Source: Fibrobacterota bacterium (GTDB lineage: Bacteria; Fibrobacterota; Fibrobacteria; UBA11236). Taken from it: a DNA stretch of 53,041 bases. The translations under genes were made by a program, and so were the position numbers. This document shows positions 27,427 through 36,502 of this stretch, one piece after another. The DNA is taken from the NCBI GenBank assembly GCA_028287465.1, contig JAQBPO010000025.1:1-53041 (forward strand). The letters run 5' to 3'. Numbering within the stretch: the stretch's first letter is position 1; each line of letters opens with the position of its first letter. Below the pieces are notes generated by a model. The model worked only from the letters and a program-made list of their open reading frames with translations, did not search any database and was not told the DNA's origin.

Positions 27427-27529
27427 CTTTCCCGTCAAAAAGATCCAAAAAGTCCTATATTAGGAATAAGCCGGTCAGCCCTTCCGGGTGACCCCGCGCA
27501 TCGGGCGTTCAGCCCGGATTGGATAGCCG

Positions 27530-27817
27530 ATGGAATCGAAGGAAATCAAGCTCGATTGCCCCTGCTGCAAAGCCCAGCTCATCATCGACAGCGTAACCGG
27601 CGGCGTGATCAAGTTCTTCCCCCATAAGGACGAGGCTCCCAGCCTGGAGCAGTTCATGAAGGCGGACAAGGAGCGCTCCCAGGATCTGGCCGCCAAGTTC
27701 GACAAGGCCAAAAAAGAGGAAGACAGCCGTCTCGACCTCCTCAACAAGAAATTCGAATGGGCCAAGAAGAACAAGGACAAGCTTCCGGATGCCAAGCCCG
27801 GTATCATGTGGGACTGA
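27530..27817 (+). CDS. Small zinc-ribbon-like protein with charged helix
   Basis: 95 aa. The N-terminus IKLDCPCCKAQLIIDSVTGGVI is a half zinc ribbon with a C-x-C-C group; a second Cys pair is absent, so metal binding would need a dimer. From about residue 38 on, the chain is strongly charged and helical, rich in Lys, Asp and Glu (ERSQDLAAKFDKAKKEED), and may form a coiled coil. Similar short proteins occur in various bacteria without assigned function. It stands alone between glgE and ptsP, about 55 bases before ptsP on the same strand. Confidence 0.75.
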   Translation: MESKEIKLDCPCCKAQLIIDSVTGGVIKFFPHKDEAPSLEQFMKADKERSQDLAAKFDKAKKEEDSRLDLLNKKFEWAKKNKDKLPDAKPGIMWD

Positions 27818-27872
27818 ATCCTTCCTTTTCGGTTTCCGTCCAATCGGCCTCTAACGTAAAGACCCCCTGAGA

Positions 27873-30152
27873 ATGTCCGACGCTTCCACAGCCCTGGAAA
27901 TCATCCGCTCCGTAGCCCAGACCATGCAGGAGTCCGTTTCCACGCGGCCGGCTCTCGAAGCCGTGGTCAAGCTGATATCCGAGAAGATGGAAGTCGATGT
28001 CTGTTCCATCTACCTTTACCAGGGCGAAAACAACCGCTTGCGCCTGGCCGCCAGCGAAGGCCTGAATCGGGAGAACCTCTCGGACGTGACCATGTCCCCG
28101 GGCGAAGGCCTCACCGGGTATGTTTTCAGCCGGGGCGAAATCGTGAACATCGCCAACCCCAGCGATGACAAGCGCAACAAGCACTTCCCCACCCTGGGCG
28201 AGGATCGCTTGAAGAACTTCCTCGGAATCCCCATCCCGCCCGCCTCCAAATGGGGCGCGGGGGTGATAACCCTGCAATCGACGGAAGGCGTCCCTTTCTC
28301 CCCCATGGTCGAGGATTTGGCCTATACCCTGGCGGCGCAATTGGGCACCCTTCTGGAAAACCGCAGTCTCCGTTCCGTTTCCCCGATGCCGGGAAATCCC
28401 GAGGCCGAGGCCCCCAAGGAGGCCCCTCCCTTCGTGCGCGCCCAGGTGGCCGTAGGCGGCATCGCGGACGGCAGGGCCGTGATCCTGAAGACCCACCAGA
28501 TCTGGGACACCATCATTTTCGCCGAGTGCCAGGATCCGGGCGTGGAAATCCAGCTCCTGCAGCAGGCCCTGGAACTGGCGCGCCAGGAAAGCCAGTGGCT
28601 TAAGAAGCGCGCCGGCGAGCTCTTCGCCGAGCTGGACGCCCGAATCTTCGAAGCCCATGAACTCATGCTCACGGACGAGCATTATATCGGCCTGATCGAA
28701 AGCCATATCCGCGAGAACCTGGCGGCGCCCTTCGCCGTGAAGCTGGCCACTCGCGAGATCATCAAATCCATGCTGGATACCGGCAACGTCCTCCTTTCCA
28801 GCCGCGCGGCGGACCTGCGGGACGTGGGCCTGCGCATCCTCAACGCCTTGGGCGAGGCCAAGCAGAGCACGGCGGTCCATGACCAGGCCGAGGACGGCAA
28901 TATCGTGGCCGCGGTGGAACTGCTTCCCTCCGATCTCATCTACCTCTCGACGCGGAAGATCCTCGGCATCCTGTGCGAAACCGGAGGCCTGACGTCCCAT
29001 GCGGCCATCCTGGCGCGTTCCCTGGGCATCCCCTGCTTCATGGGCATTCCCGGGCTCACCGGCTACCTGCAGAACAATACCCGCGTCATCATGGACGGCA
29101 ATACCGGACTCATCTACATCAATCCGGACGCGCATATTCAGCGCGAGTACTCGCGTCTCCTCGAGGACCTGGGAACGCGCATGCTGGCGGTGCCCAGCTT
29201 CGAGTCCGTCACCAGGGACGGCGAACGCATCCACCTGTCCGGGAACCTGTCCCTGATTTCCGATCTGGAATTGATGGAGCAGTACGGCATCGAGGGCGTA
29301 GGCCTGTACCGCTCCGAATTCTTCTTCATGATCCGCAGCTCCTTCCCGGACGAGGAGACCCAGTTCGAAATATACCGGCGCGTACTGGAGCGCTGCGGCG
29401 CCCATGGCGCCACCTTCCGTCTCCTGGACGTGGGCGGGGACAAGCCCCTGAAGTATTTCGATTGGGGCAAGGAGGAGAACCCCAGCCTGGGCTGGCGTTC
29501 CATCCGCATGCTGATTTCCCGGCCGGACATCCTGCGCCCCCATCTGCGCGCCCTGCTGCGTACGGCCCAATTGGGCGAGTTCCGTCTGGTCATCCCCATG
29601 CTCTCGATGATCACGGAGTTCCGCGTGTTGAAGGCGGAGATACAGGCCGTCCTCAACGAGCTGGAAGCGGAAGCGGGCCACTCCCTGCGCATGCCGCCCA
29701 TCGGCGCCATGATCGAAATCCCGTCCGCCATGATGCAAATCCGTGATTTCGCCGCGGAGGCGGATTTCCTGAGCATCGGCACCAATGACATGATCCAGTA
29801 CCTGTTCGCCATCGACCGCGGAAACGAGCGCGTGGCGTCCTATTACCAGCCCTTCCATCCCGCCCTGATCCAAGCCCTGATGCGCATAGCCGCCGCCGGC
29901 AGGGATGCAGGGAAGTCCGTAACGGTTTGCGGGGAAATGGCTTCGGATCCCCAGGCCTTGCCCATCTTCCTGGCGCTCGGCATCACCCACCTCTCCATCG
30001 CCCCGGCGGCGGCTGATGCGATCCGGACCGCCCTCAGGTGCCTGAGCGTGAAGGAATGCAAACGCCTGTTGGGGAAGATCTCGAACCTGCACACCGCGGA
30101 TCAGGTCAAAGCGGAGCTCAATGCTTTCCTGGAGTCCATCCCGGTGGTTTGA
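27873..30152 (+). CDS. ptsP: PtsP, GAF-containing enzyme I (EI-Ntr)
   Basis: 759 aa, the usual size of EI-Ntr. It takes phosphate from PEP and passes it to NPr, and from there to EIIA-Ntr, a regulatory phosphorelay rather than sugar uptake. A GAF domain fills about 15-165 (VDVCSIYLYQ, GEGLTGYVFSRGE). The PEP-utiliser N-terminal helical part lies at about 195-330. The phospho-His is His376 in GGLTSHAAILARSLGIP. The PEP-binding barrel (about 450-725) contains GLYRSEFFF, LDVGGDKPLKYF, IGTNDMIQY and the active-site Cys in VCGEMASDP. A likely partner EIIA lies at 43085. The gene converges with dnaA. Confidence 0.95.
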   Translation: MSDASTALEIIRSVAQTMQESVSTRPALEAVVKLISEKMEVDVCSIYLYQGENNRLRLAASEGLNRENLSDVTMSPGEGLTGYVFSRGEIVNIANPSDDKRNKHFPTLGEDRLKNFLGIPIPPASKWGAGVITLQSTEGVPFSPMVEDLAYTLAAQLGTLLENRSLRSVSPMPGNPEAEAPKEAPPFVRAQVAVGGIADGRAVILKTHQIWDTIIFAECQDPGVEIQLLQQALELARQESQWLKKRAGELFAELDARIFEAHELMLTDEHYIGLIESHIRENLAAPFAVKLATREIIKSMLDTGNVLLSSRAADLRDVGLRILNALGEAKQSTAVHDQAEDGNIVAAVELLPSDLIYLSTRKILGILCETGGLTSHAAILARSLGIPCFMGIPGLTGYLQNNTRVIMDGNTGLIYINPDAHIQREYSRLLEDLGTRMLAVPSFESVTRDGERIHLSGNLSLISDLELMEQYGIEGVGLYRSEFFFMIRSSFPDEETQFEIYRRVLERCGAHGATFRLLDVGGDKPLKYFDWGKEENPSLGWRSIRMLISRPDILRPHLRALLRTAQLGEFRLVIPMLSMITEFRVLKAEIQAVLNELEAEAGHSLRMPPIGAMIEIPSAMMQIRDFAAEADFLSIGTNDMIQYLFAIDRGNERVASYYQPFHPALIQALMRIAAAGRDAGKSVTVCGEMASDPQALPIFLALGITHLSIAPAAADAIRTALRCLSVKECKRLLGKISNLHTADQVKAELNAFLESIPVV

Positions 30153-30179
30153 GAACCGGCGATGGCGAGGGGCCGGGGT

Positions 30180-31520
30180 TCAGCCCCGGGTCGAGAGCTT
30201 GCCCATGATGGCGTCGACGCTCTTCTTGAACGAATCGTCCTTTTCCATCGCCTTCTCGATCGTCTTGATGGCATGGACCACGGTGCTGTGGTCGCGCCCG
30301 CCGAAGCGCTGCCCGATGGTCTTCAGGGAGGCCGAGGTCAGTTCCTTCATCAGGAACATGGCCAACTGGCGGGCCTGGGCCACTTCCTTGGTGCCGCGGC
30401 CCTGCTCGATGATCTTGTCCACTTCCACCACGAAGTAGTTGGCCACGACGGTGGTGATGTCCTCCGCGGTCACCTTCTTGCTCGGGCGGTTCACGCCGGT
30501 GCGGTTGACGATTTCCTTCGCCAGCTCCATGGTGATGTCCGAATGCTTGATGGAGGCCTGGAGCAGCAATTGGCGGATGGCGCCCTCGATGACGCGGATA
30601 TTCGAATCGATGGCCTCCGCCAGGAAACCGATGATATCGTCCGAGATGTCCAGGTTGAGGGCCACGGCCTTGCGGCGCAGGATGGCCTCGCGCGTCTCCC
30701 GATCCGGCGGCTGGATATCCACGAACAGGCCCCACTGGAACCGGCTGACCAGGCGGTCCTCCAAGCCCTTGAGCTCGCCCGGGGGCGCATCGCTGGTGAG
30801 CACGATCTGCTTCCGGCTCTGGTGCAGGGAATTGAAGATGTGGAAGAACTCTTCCTGGGTCCGATCCTTGCCGCTCATGAACTGGACATCGTCCATCAGG
30901 AGGAGATCCACTTCATTGCGGTAATAGTTGGAGAGCTCGTTGATGCGGTTGTGCTGGATGGACTCGACGAACTCGCGGTAGAAGGCCTCCGAGGTGACGT
31001 AGCGTATCTTCTTGCGGGGATTCTCCGCCATCACGAAATTGCCGATGGCCTGCAGGAGATGGGTCTTGCCCAGGCCCACGCCGCCATAGATGAGCAGGGG
31101 ATTGAACTTGGTGCCGCCCGGATCCTTCGCCACCGCCTGCGCCGCGGAGTAGGCGAACTGGGAATTGCTTCCCACCACGAACTCCTCGAAGGTGTAATTC
31201 GGATTGAGGTCGATGACGGGCATTCCCGTGAAGGGATGGGCGTTTCCCATGGAGGACAAGGTGCTAGGCATGCGCCGCAGCTGGACACGGACCTCGCGGC
31301 CGTTCGCCTCCTGGTAGCAATGCTCGATGAGGCCCAGATACATGCGCCCCAACTGGTCCATGTCGAGATTCTGCGGCACGGCGAGGCTGACCTGGAATTC
31401 GCTCAGGTCGAATACCTTGAGCGGTACGATCCATTGGGAGTAGACGTCCTCGGAAAGCTTCTCCTTGAGGGAGGTGAGGCATGCGGTCCACGGATGTAGC
31501 GAAGTTGCCGAATTGATCAT
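30180..31520 (-). CDS. dnaA: Chromosomal replication initiator protein DnaA
   Basis: 446 aa with all domains: domain I (about 1-85), a short linker, the AAA+ core with Walker A GGVGLGKT (146-153), Walker B LLLMDDVQF and sensor motifs, and domain IV with the DnaA-box recognition motif GGRDHSTVVHAIKTIE. It opens oriC and also regulates genes. It converges with ptsP downstream, and no dnaN, recF or gyrB lies next to it, so this is not the classic dnaA-dnaN operon. The upstream gap holds a few weak DnaA-box-like words. Confidence 0.97.
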   Translation of the reverse strand: MINSATSLHPWTACLTSLKEKLSEDVYSQWIVPLKVFDLSEFQVSLAVPQNLDMDQLGRMYLGLIEHCYQEANGREVRVQLRRMPSTLSSMGNAHPFTGMPVIDLNPNYTFEEFVVGSNSQFAYSAAQAVAKDPGGTKFNPLLIYGGVGLGKTHLLQAIGNFVMAENPRKKIRYVTSEAFYREFVESIQHNRINELSNYYRNEVDLLLMDDVQFMSGKDRTQEEFFHIFNSLHQSRKQIVLTSDAPPGELKGLEDRLVSRFQWGLFVDIQPPDRETREAILRRKAVALNLDISDDIIGFLAEAIDSNIRVIEGAIRQLLLQASIKHSDITMELAKEIVNRTGVNRPSKKVTAEDITTVVANYFVVEVDKIIEQGRGTKEVAQARQLAMFLMKELTSASLKTIGQRFGGRDHSTVVHAIKTIEKAMEKDDSFKKSVDAIMGKLSTRG

Positions 31521-31859
31521 GTGGACGGCCCTTCGAGGTTCGGGAAGAATGCACGCTGTATTACCATTTTCATGTCCCGGGAACCTTTTGAGCCTGAAGG
31601 GGAAAATATAATCAACAACCCCGCCGCGAACGCGATGTTTGGGAGCCCTCCAAGGCCCTTGGATCAGCCGGTTTTCAACAATTAATCAACGGAAAATCCA
31701 CGGAATCCGGAAACCGGGCCGACAGCGGGGCGCGATGCTGCCATTTTACCTCAAAAGGAAAAAGCTACCTTGATATTTGAGGGTCCCAAGATGCGTCTTC
31801 CCTTGTTTCGCCCATTGCCCTAAGCTAAAATTGAACCCAAGCGAAATGCCTTTGCCCCG
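31521..31859. promoter_or_regulatory. dnaA upstream region, divergent promoters, possible weak DnaA boxes
   Basis: The longest non-coding gap (339 bases) in the window, between divergent dnaA and a membrane protein gene. It is more AT-rich than the genes around it. Words such as TTTTCAACA (31672-31680), TTAATCAAC (31682-31690) and AAAATCCAC (31693-31701) lie close together and resemble the consensus TTATCCACA with two or more mismatches. They could be sites for DnaA self-regulation; evidence for an origin is weak. I saw no RNA gene here. Confidence 0.35.
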
Positions 31860-32435
31860 ATGATTTCCAACCCCAATCAATTGTATACCGCCTTCGGCGT
31901 GCTCGCGGGCCTTCTATTGCTTGATTGGCTTTGGTGCCACTACGTCGCCTACCCCATTTCCTTCGAACGGAAACTGAAAAAAGGCAAACCCTGGATTTAC
32001 ATCCCCATCCGCTGGAAGGGCGCTTATAAGGTCCAGATCAAACTGGTCACGCGGGTCCTGATGCTGGCGATCGTGGCCGTGGGCGTACTGCTGCTGACCC
32101 ACTATACCGGCAAGTCCGAGGGTCCCTGGTTGCTCCTCTATACCCTCGGCACCGGGTTCCTGGTCCTCCGCCTCAATGCCTTCCTGCTGGATGGAAGATA
32201 CCATCAGCAGGAGGACTCCTATTACTTCCTCCACGATGAGCTGCGGGCCAAGCTGGAAAGCGAAGGCAAGGACATGGCCGAATCCGCCTTCAAGAGCCTC
32301 GCCGCCTATCAGCATCAGAATCTGCTCCGCAAGGCCGACGAGGGAGGCATCCTCATCAAAACCCTCGGCACCCAGGCCAAGTTGTCGCGCAAATACCGCA
32401 AGGAAGTGCGCACCCGGGAAACCGTAGAGACTTAA
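31860..32435 (+). CDS. Membrane protein of unknown function (191 aa)
   Basis: Three hydrophobic segments (about 9-30, 64-81 and 90-108) are followed by a cytoplasmic-looking tail of about 80 charged residues (from DGRYHQQEDSYYFLHDE on) that is helical and rich in Lys, Glu and Ala. No catalytic motif is visible and I recognise no family. It is divergent from dnaA and lies 61 bases before the squalene synthase-like gene on the same strand, which may place it in that transcript. Confidence 0.7.
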   Translation: MISNPNQLYTAFGVLAGLLLLDWLWCHYVAYPISFERKLKKGKPWIYIPIRWKGAYKVQIKLVTRVLMLAIVAVGVLLLTHYTGKSEGPWLLLYTLGTGFLVLRLNAFLLDGRYHQQEDSYYFLHDELRAKLESEGKDMAESAFKSLAAYQHQNLLRKADEGGILIKTLGTQAKLSRKYRKEVRTRETVET

Positions 32436-32496
32436 TACCGCTTTTTTTTTATCATTTGGCCATGTTCCCCCGCCTAGGCCAGGCAAGCCGAATCCA

Positions 32497-33720
32497 ATGT
32501 TCCTGATTTCCCAAAAGACCGGAGACCTCCGCTCCGAAGCGTATTGGAAAAAGGCCATGGATGAGGATCGTATCGAGGATCCCAAGTCCTTCGCCGCCTT
32601 CATGCTGGGCAAGACTTCCCGCACCTTCGCCCTCAACATCCAGGTCCTGCCGGCCGGCTTACGCCACCAGGTCCTGTTGTCCTACCTGTTCTGCCGGATG
32701 GCGGATACCCTGGAGGACGACAATGAGCTGGAGGAGGGAGCCAAGGTCCGCCTGCTCCAGGCCTTCCGGGAACTCTTTCCCGCCAAGGAAGCCCCCCTGC
32801 CCCCGGCCATCCGGTTTTCCCGGCAGGAAGCCTTCCGGGCGGCTTTGCCGCCCGATTGGGGCCGTTCCGATCGATGGGACCGGCTCCTCGTGCATCATTG
32901 CCGCTGGATACTGCCCCAAATGTATGACTTCAGGGATCCGGTGATAGCCGCCATCTCCCGCTGCGTCGAAGAGATGTGCGAGGGCATGATCGATTTCACC
33001 CGCAAGCAGGCCGATACCCGTTCGGGCCAGGTCCTGATCGCCACCGTCGAGGATCTGGATCGGTACTGTTATTACGTGGCCGGGACCGTTGGCAACCTTC
33101 TGTGCGATCTGTTCACCTTGCATTCCCCTTTGATCGGCGCGAAAAGGGCCAGGGATTTGCGCGCGCTTTCCGTATCCTTCGGCCTCGGGCTGCAGCTCAC
33201 CAACATCCTCAAGGACGTGCAGGAAGACCGCCGCCGAAACGTTTCCTTCATCCCATTGAGTCTTCTGGAAGAGGAACGCCTCACGGAATCCGCCTTCCTG
33301 TCCGGGGAATCCGGAGAGGCCGGCACCGCCGCCGCGGCCCGCCTCATGGCTCGACTTATCGAAAAGACGAAGGCCCACCTGCAGGACGCCCTGGACTACA
33401 GCTGCCTTATTCCGCGACTGGAACCCCGGCTGCGCCTTTTCTGCCTTTGGCCCCTGTTCATGGCCGCGGAAACCCTGGTTTTGCTGGGCGAAAACCTGGA
33501 CGGGGCCCTGCCCGAATCGAAATGGAAGATTTCCCGCGCCCAGGTGAAGGACATCGTGGGCCGCACCAGCCTGGCCTGTTGGTCCAACCTATGGCTCCGG
33601 ATCCTGTTCCGCCGCGCCATGGTCCGCCTGGAGGCGGGCTTGGCGGGCCTCGCGTCCAAATCCGTCAAACCCATGCCGGGATCCGAACGTTCGGCCGGCG
33701 CCGTCTCCGGAGTGATGTAA
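32497..33720 (+). CDS. Squalene/phytoene synthase family protein
   Basis: 407 aa. Trans-isoprenyl head-to-head synthases join two farnesyl or geranylgeranyl diphosphates. Both Asp-rich motifs are intact: ADTLEDD (69-75) and NILKDVQEDRRRN (236-248). The segment YCYYVAGTVGNLL (190-202) is also typical and looks closer to squalene synthase than to many phytoene synthases. The C-terminus (about 300-400) contains a hydrophobic patch that may anchor it to the membrane. Its stop overlaps the lspA start (TAATG). No other hopanoid or carotenoid gene lies nearby, so the final product is open. Confidence 0.85.
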   Translation: MFLISQKTGDLRSEAYWKKAMDEDRIEDPKSFAAFMLGKTSRTFALNIQVLPAGLRHQVLLSYLFCRMADTLEDDNELEEGAKVRLLQAFRELFPAKEAPLPPAIRFSRQEAFRAALPPDWGRSDRWDRLLVHHCRWILPQMYDFRDPVIAAISRCVEEMCEGMIDFTRKQADTRSGQVLIATVEDLDRYCYYVAGTVGNLLCDLFTLHSPLIGAKRARDLRALSVSFGLGLQLTNILKDVQEDRRRNVSFIPLSLLEEERLTESAFLSGESGEAGTAAAARLMARLIEKTKAHLQDALDYSCLIPRLEPRLRLFCLWPLFMAAETLVLLGENLDGALPESKWKISRAQVKDIVGRTSLACWSNLWLRILFRRAMVRLEAGLAGLASKSVKPMPGSERSAGAVSGVM

Positions 33721-34298
33721 TGATCGGAACCACGATCGAAAACCCGGTCGCAGACCGGCCTTCCAGAACCGCATCCCACCTGGGGCTGTCCCTCCTGCTC
33801 GCCGTAACCCTGGCGGTGGATCAATGGACCAAATACCTGGCCCGGATTAAATTCGGTTTCCCGGACGGCGAGCCGGATTACTTCAAGGTCAAGCACTTGG
33901 TCGGGGAATGGCTGCAGTTCCGGCTCATCTACAATACCGGCGCGGCCTTCGGCATGAAGCCGCAGCAGTTCCTGCCCTTCCTAAATCCCACTGTCTTCTA
34001 CGTATTATTCTCGACCGCGGCCATCGGATTCCTGGTATTCCTGTACCGCAAGCTGCCCCGCGAGGACCTGTGGCAGAAGTCCGGCATCACCCTCATCCTT
34101 TCCGGCGCCTTCGGCAATCTGATCGATCGGCTCCGCTTCGAAAAGGTCACGGATTTCATAGACGTGGGCATCCCGGGCTTCGCCTGGCGCTGGCCCACCT
34201 TCAATATCGCCGACAGCTGCGTATGCGTCGGCGTCGCCATGATTCTCCTTTCCTCCTGGATCCCGCGCAAGCAGGGTCCCAACCCAGACCAGAACTGA
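33720..34298 (+). CDS. lspA: Lipoprotein signal peptidase II
   Basis: 192 aa. This membrane Asp protease cuts before the lipid-modified Cys of prolipoproteins. It has four transmembrane segments. The conserved motifs are DQWTKYLA (34-41), YNTGAAFGM (71-79), SGAFGNLIDRL with Asp136, and FNIADSC with Asp165. ATG 33720 shares one base with the preceding stop, and a longer N-terminus would run through that other gene. The window carries at least two lipoproteins that would be clients. The rluD gene follows 10 bases later. Confidence 0.95.
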   Translation: MIGTTIENPVADRPSRTASHLGLSLLLAVTLAVDQWTKYLARIKFGFPDGEPDYFKVKHLVGEWLQFRLIYNTGAAFGMKPQQFLPFLNPTVFYVLFSTAAIGFLVFLYRKLPREDLWQKSGITLILSGAFGNLIDRLRFEKVTDFIDVGIPGFAWRWPTFNIADSCVCVGVAMILLSSWIPRKQGPNPDQN

Positions 34299-34308
34299 GG
34301 CATCCCTG

Positions 34309-35403
34309 ATGAATTTCGAAGCCGGTACCCGTTGGACCTGCGGCCCGGATGAAGCCGGCTCGCGGTTCGACATCTTCATCGGCGCCAGGGCGGCCGATAC
34401 CTCGCGCAGCCGCGTGCAGAAATGGATCGAGCAAGGCTGCTTCCTCCTGGACGGAGCGCCCGCCAAGAAGAACCACCTCATGGTCGAAGGCGAAGAGGTG
34501 ATCGTGATCGCCGCGCCCGAAGCCGACATGTCCTCCACCCTGGTTCCCGAGGACATCCCATTCCCCATCGCCTACGAGGATGACCATATCCTGGTAGTCG
34601 ACAAGCCGAAAGGCATGGTCACCCATCCCGGCAATGGCATCCACTCCGGCACCCTCGCCAACGCCTTGGCCTTCAAGTTCAAGTCCCTCTCGGACGTGAA
34701 CGGTCCCTTGCGCCCGGGCATCCTGCATCGCCTGGACAAGGATACCTCCGGCCTTCTGGTGGTGGCCAAGACCAATGCCGCCCATCTGAACCTGGCCCAG
34801 CAGCTGGAAGCGCGCAATATCAAGCGCATCTACCATGCCCTGGCCTGGCGCGAAGCCGCCGAGCCGTCCGGCGTCATCGACGCCGCCATCGCCCGCAATC
34901 CTCGCGACCCCCTGAAGATGGGAGTCCACGCGGAAGGCAAGCGCGCGGTGACCCATTACAGCGTCCTGGGCTATTACCAGTTCGCGACCTATTTCGAAAT
35001 GGAGCTGGAAACCGGCCGGACCCACCAGATCCGCGTGCACCTGGCGCATATCCAGCATCCCGTCATCGGGGATCCGCTCTACGGCGGGCGCATGGCCTAT
35101 TTGGATCGCATCCAACCGATGCACCATCCTTTCGCCACCAAGCTGCTGTCCTTCTTCCAGTCCCAGGCCCTGCACGCGCACAAGCTGACCTTCACCCATC
35201 CCGCCACCGGCGAGAAGATGGAATTCAAGAGCCCCTTGCCTCCGGAATTCGTGCAGGCCCTGGAATTCCTGGAGAAGTTCAAGCAGGAAGCCGGTCATGC
35301 GGCGGCCCCGGGACAAACCGAAATGGATGAGAAACGCGCGGCCAAACGCAAAGCCGATGCCGAGGCCAAACGTAAACGGGACGCCGCGAAACCCGACCAA
35401 TAA
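34309..35403 (+). CDS. rluD: RluA/RluD-family 23S rRNA pseudouridine synthase
   Basis: 364 aa. An S4 RNA-binding domain at the N-terminus (about 15-70, GSRFDIFIGARAADTSRSRVQKWIEQG) is followed by the pseudouridine synthase core with DDHILVVDKPKGMVTHPG and the catalytic Asp143 in LHRLDKDTSGLLVV. TGRTHQIRVHLA and GDPLYGG complete the family pattern. RluD modifies helix 69 of 23S rRNA, although RluA-family paralogues may differ in target. The C-terminus carries a Lys/Ala/Arg-rich tail of about 40 residues, beyond the usual end. It follows lspA by 10 bases. Confidence 0.92.
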   Translation: MNFEAGTRWTCGPDEAGSRFDIFIGARAADTSRSRVQKWIEQGCFLLDGAPAKKNHLMVEGEEVIVIAAPEADMSSTLVPEDIPFPIAYEDDHILVVDKPKGMVTHPGNGIHSGTLANALAFKFKSLSDVNGPLRPGILHRLDKDTSGLLVVAKTNAAHLNLAQQLEARNIKRIYHALAWREAAEPSGVIDAAIARNPRDPLKMGVHAEGKRAVTHYSVLGYYQFATYFEMELETGRTHQIRVHLAHIQHPVIGDPLYGGRMAYLDRIQPMHHPFATKLLSFFQSQALHAHKLTFTHPATGEKMEFKSPLPPEFVQALEFLEKFKQEAGHAAAPGQTEMDEKRAAKRKADAEAKRKRDAAKPDQ

Positions 35404-35451
35404 CCTTCCGGGCCGCTCATTCCATCCCGTAACCAAGGACCCCGCTCTTCC

Positions 35452-36363
35452 ATGGCCAATCACAAGAAAATCGATTTCGAAAAACTGTTCCTCAAAGGGC
35501 ATAAGTCCTACGACACCGCCATCGGGGAATGGTGGCACGACCAGGCTTCCAACGGCGCGCACCGGAAGGCCTACGCCAAGGTCGCGGAGCGCGTGGAAAA
35601 ACAGCTGAAGTCGGCCAGGAAGCCCAGCCCCAAATGGCTCGTGGACTATGCCTGCGGCAGCGGCCTGTTCCTGGAGGCCCTGGCGTCCCGCTTCCCCAAG
35701 GCCCGTATCGTGGCTTTGGACGGGTCGCGCAAGATGCTGGAACGCGCCAGCCTGCGCATGGCCAAGGCCGGTCATGAATCGGGTCCCGTTGAGGCGAAGG
35801 ATTGCTTCGAAGCCAAGGGTCCGCGCATCCGCCTGGTGCAGACCTCCCTGCCCAACTTCTCCCTGCCCAAGGGGAAGGCCGACGCCGTGATCTTCGTCTT
35901 TCCCAACCTCACGCCTTCCCCGGCGGATCAGGACTATTACGACAAGCATGGGTACAAGAAGCGCGAGGACGTGAAGGTTTGCACCATCCTGGCGCGCTTG
36001 CGCGAGATGGATCCGGAGGACGAAGTGACCTCGGTTCCCCCCAAGGAAATGTACGAGGGTCTGATGACGGACCGCGTCATCAGCCGCAACCTGCGCCACC
36101 TGCTCAAACGCGGGGGGTCATGCTTCAAGGTGGACTATGCGAACGCCCACCGGGACGAACTGAGCCCATTGACCCTACAGCGCTCGCTCTTCGTGGAAGG
36201 CGCCCTGGCGGAACCGGTCAAGGAACTCTACTGCGAAGCCTTCTTCCGTTACGTCAGCAACGAATTCCACCGCTCCCAGGTGATCCTGGACGTATACCAC
36301 CAGACCAAGGATCCCTCGGACAAGACGGGGGGATATTTCACGTCGGAGTTTTTAGCGGTATAA
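35452..36363 (+). CDS. Class I SAM-dependent methyltransferase of unknown target
   Basis: 303 aa. The SAM site is LVDYACGSGLFLEALASRFPKARIVALDGSRKMLERA (about 63-100): motif I with Gly-rich loop, then the acidic Asp after strand 2. A later LPKGKADAVIFVFPNLT (about 140-156) is the catalytic-side strand. The N-terminal 40 residues are basic. The substrate is unknown; ubiquinone-type or small-molecule methylation are both possible. It lies 48 bases after rluD on the same strand. Confidence 0.8.
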   Translation: MANHKKIDFEKLFLKGHKSYDTAIGEWWHDQASNGAHRKAYAKVAERVEKQLKSARKPSPKWLVDYACGSGLFLEALASRFPKARIVALDGSRKMLERASLRMAKAGHESGPVEAKDCFEAKGPRIRLVQTSLPNFSLPKGKADAVIFVFPNLTPSPADQDYYDKHGYKKREDVKVCTILARLREMDPEDEVTSVPPKEMYEGLMTDRVISRNLRHLLKRGGSCFKVDYANAHRDELSPLTLQRSLFVEGALAEPVKELYCEAFFRYVSNEFHRSQVILDVYHQTKDPSDKTGGYFTSEFLAV

Positions 36364-36502
36364 TCGGAATCGGGCGAATGGCTTGCGTTGCCGGCCATTC
36401 CTTTTGGAATTCTTGGGATCATCGTAAGGTTTATTTTCCTCAATCCACTTGAAGCCCGCGACCGGGCAGACTAGGTTTTCCTCCGCGCCGACCGGAGGAA
36501 AT

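Noticed and set aside
27804-30092. 762-codon open frame opposite ptsP
   Set aside because: Shadow of a clear ptsP; Gly/His/Gln-rich composition typical of antisense reading.
31521-31859. A confident replication origin
   Set aside because: Only weak box-like words and no dnaN or other origin genes; kept as a low-confidence regulatory region.
34201-36099. 632-codon frame opposite rluD and the methyltransferase gene
   Set aside because: Runs across two real genes and the gap between them; antisense composition.
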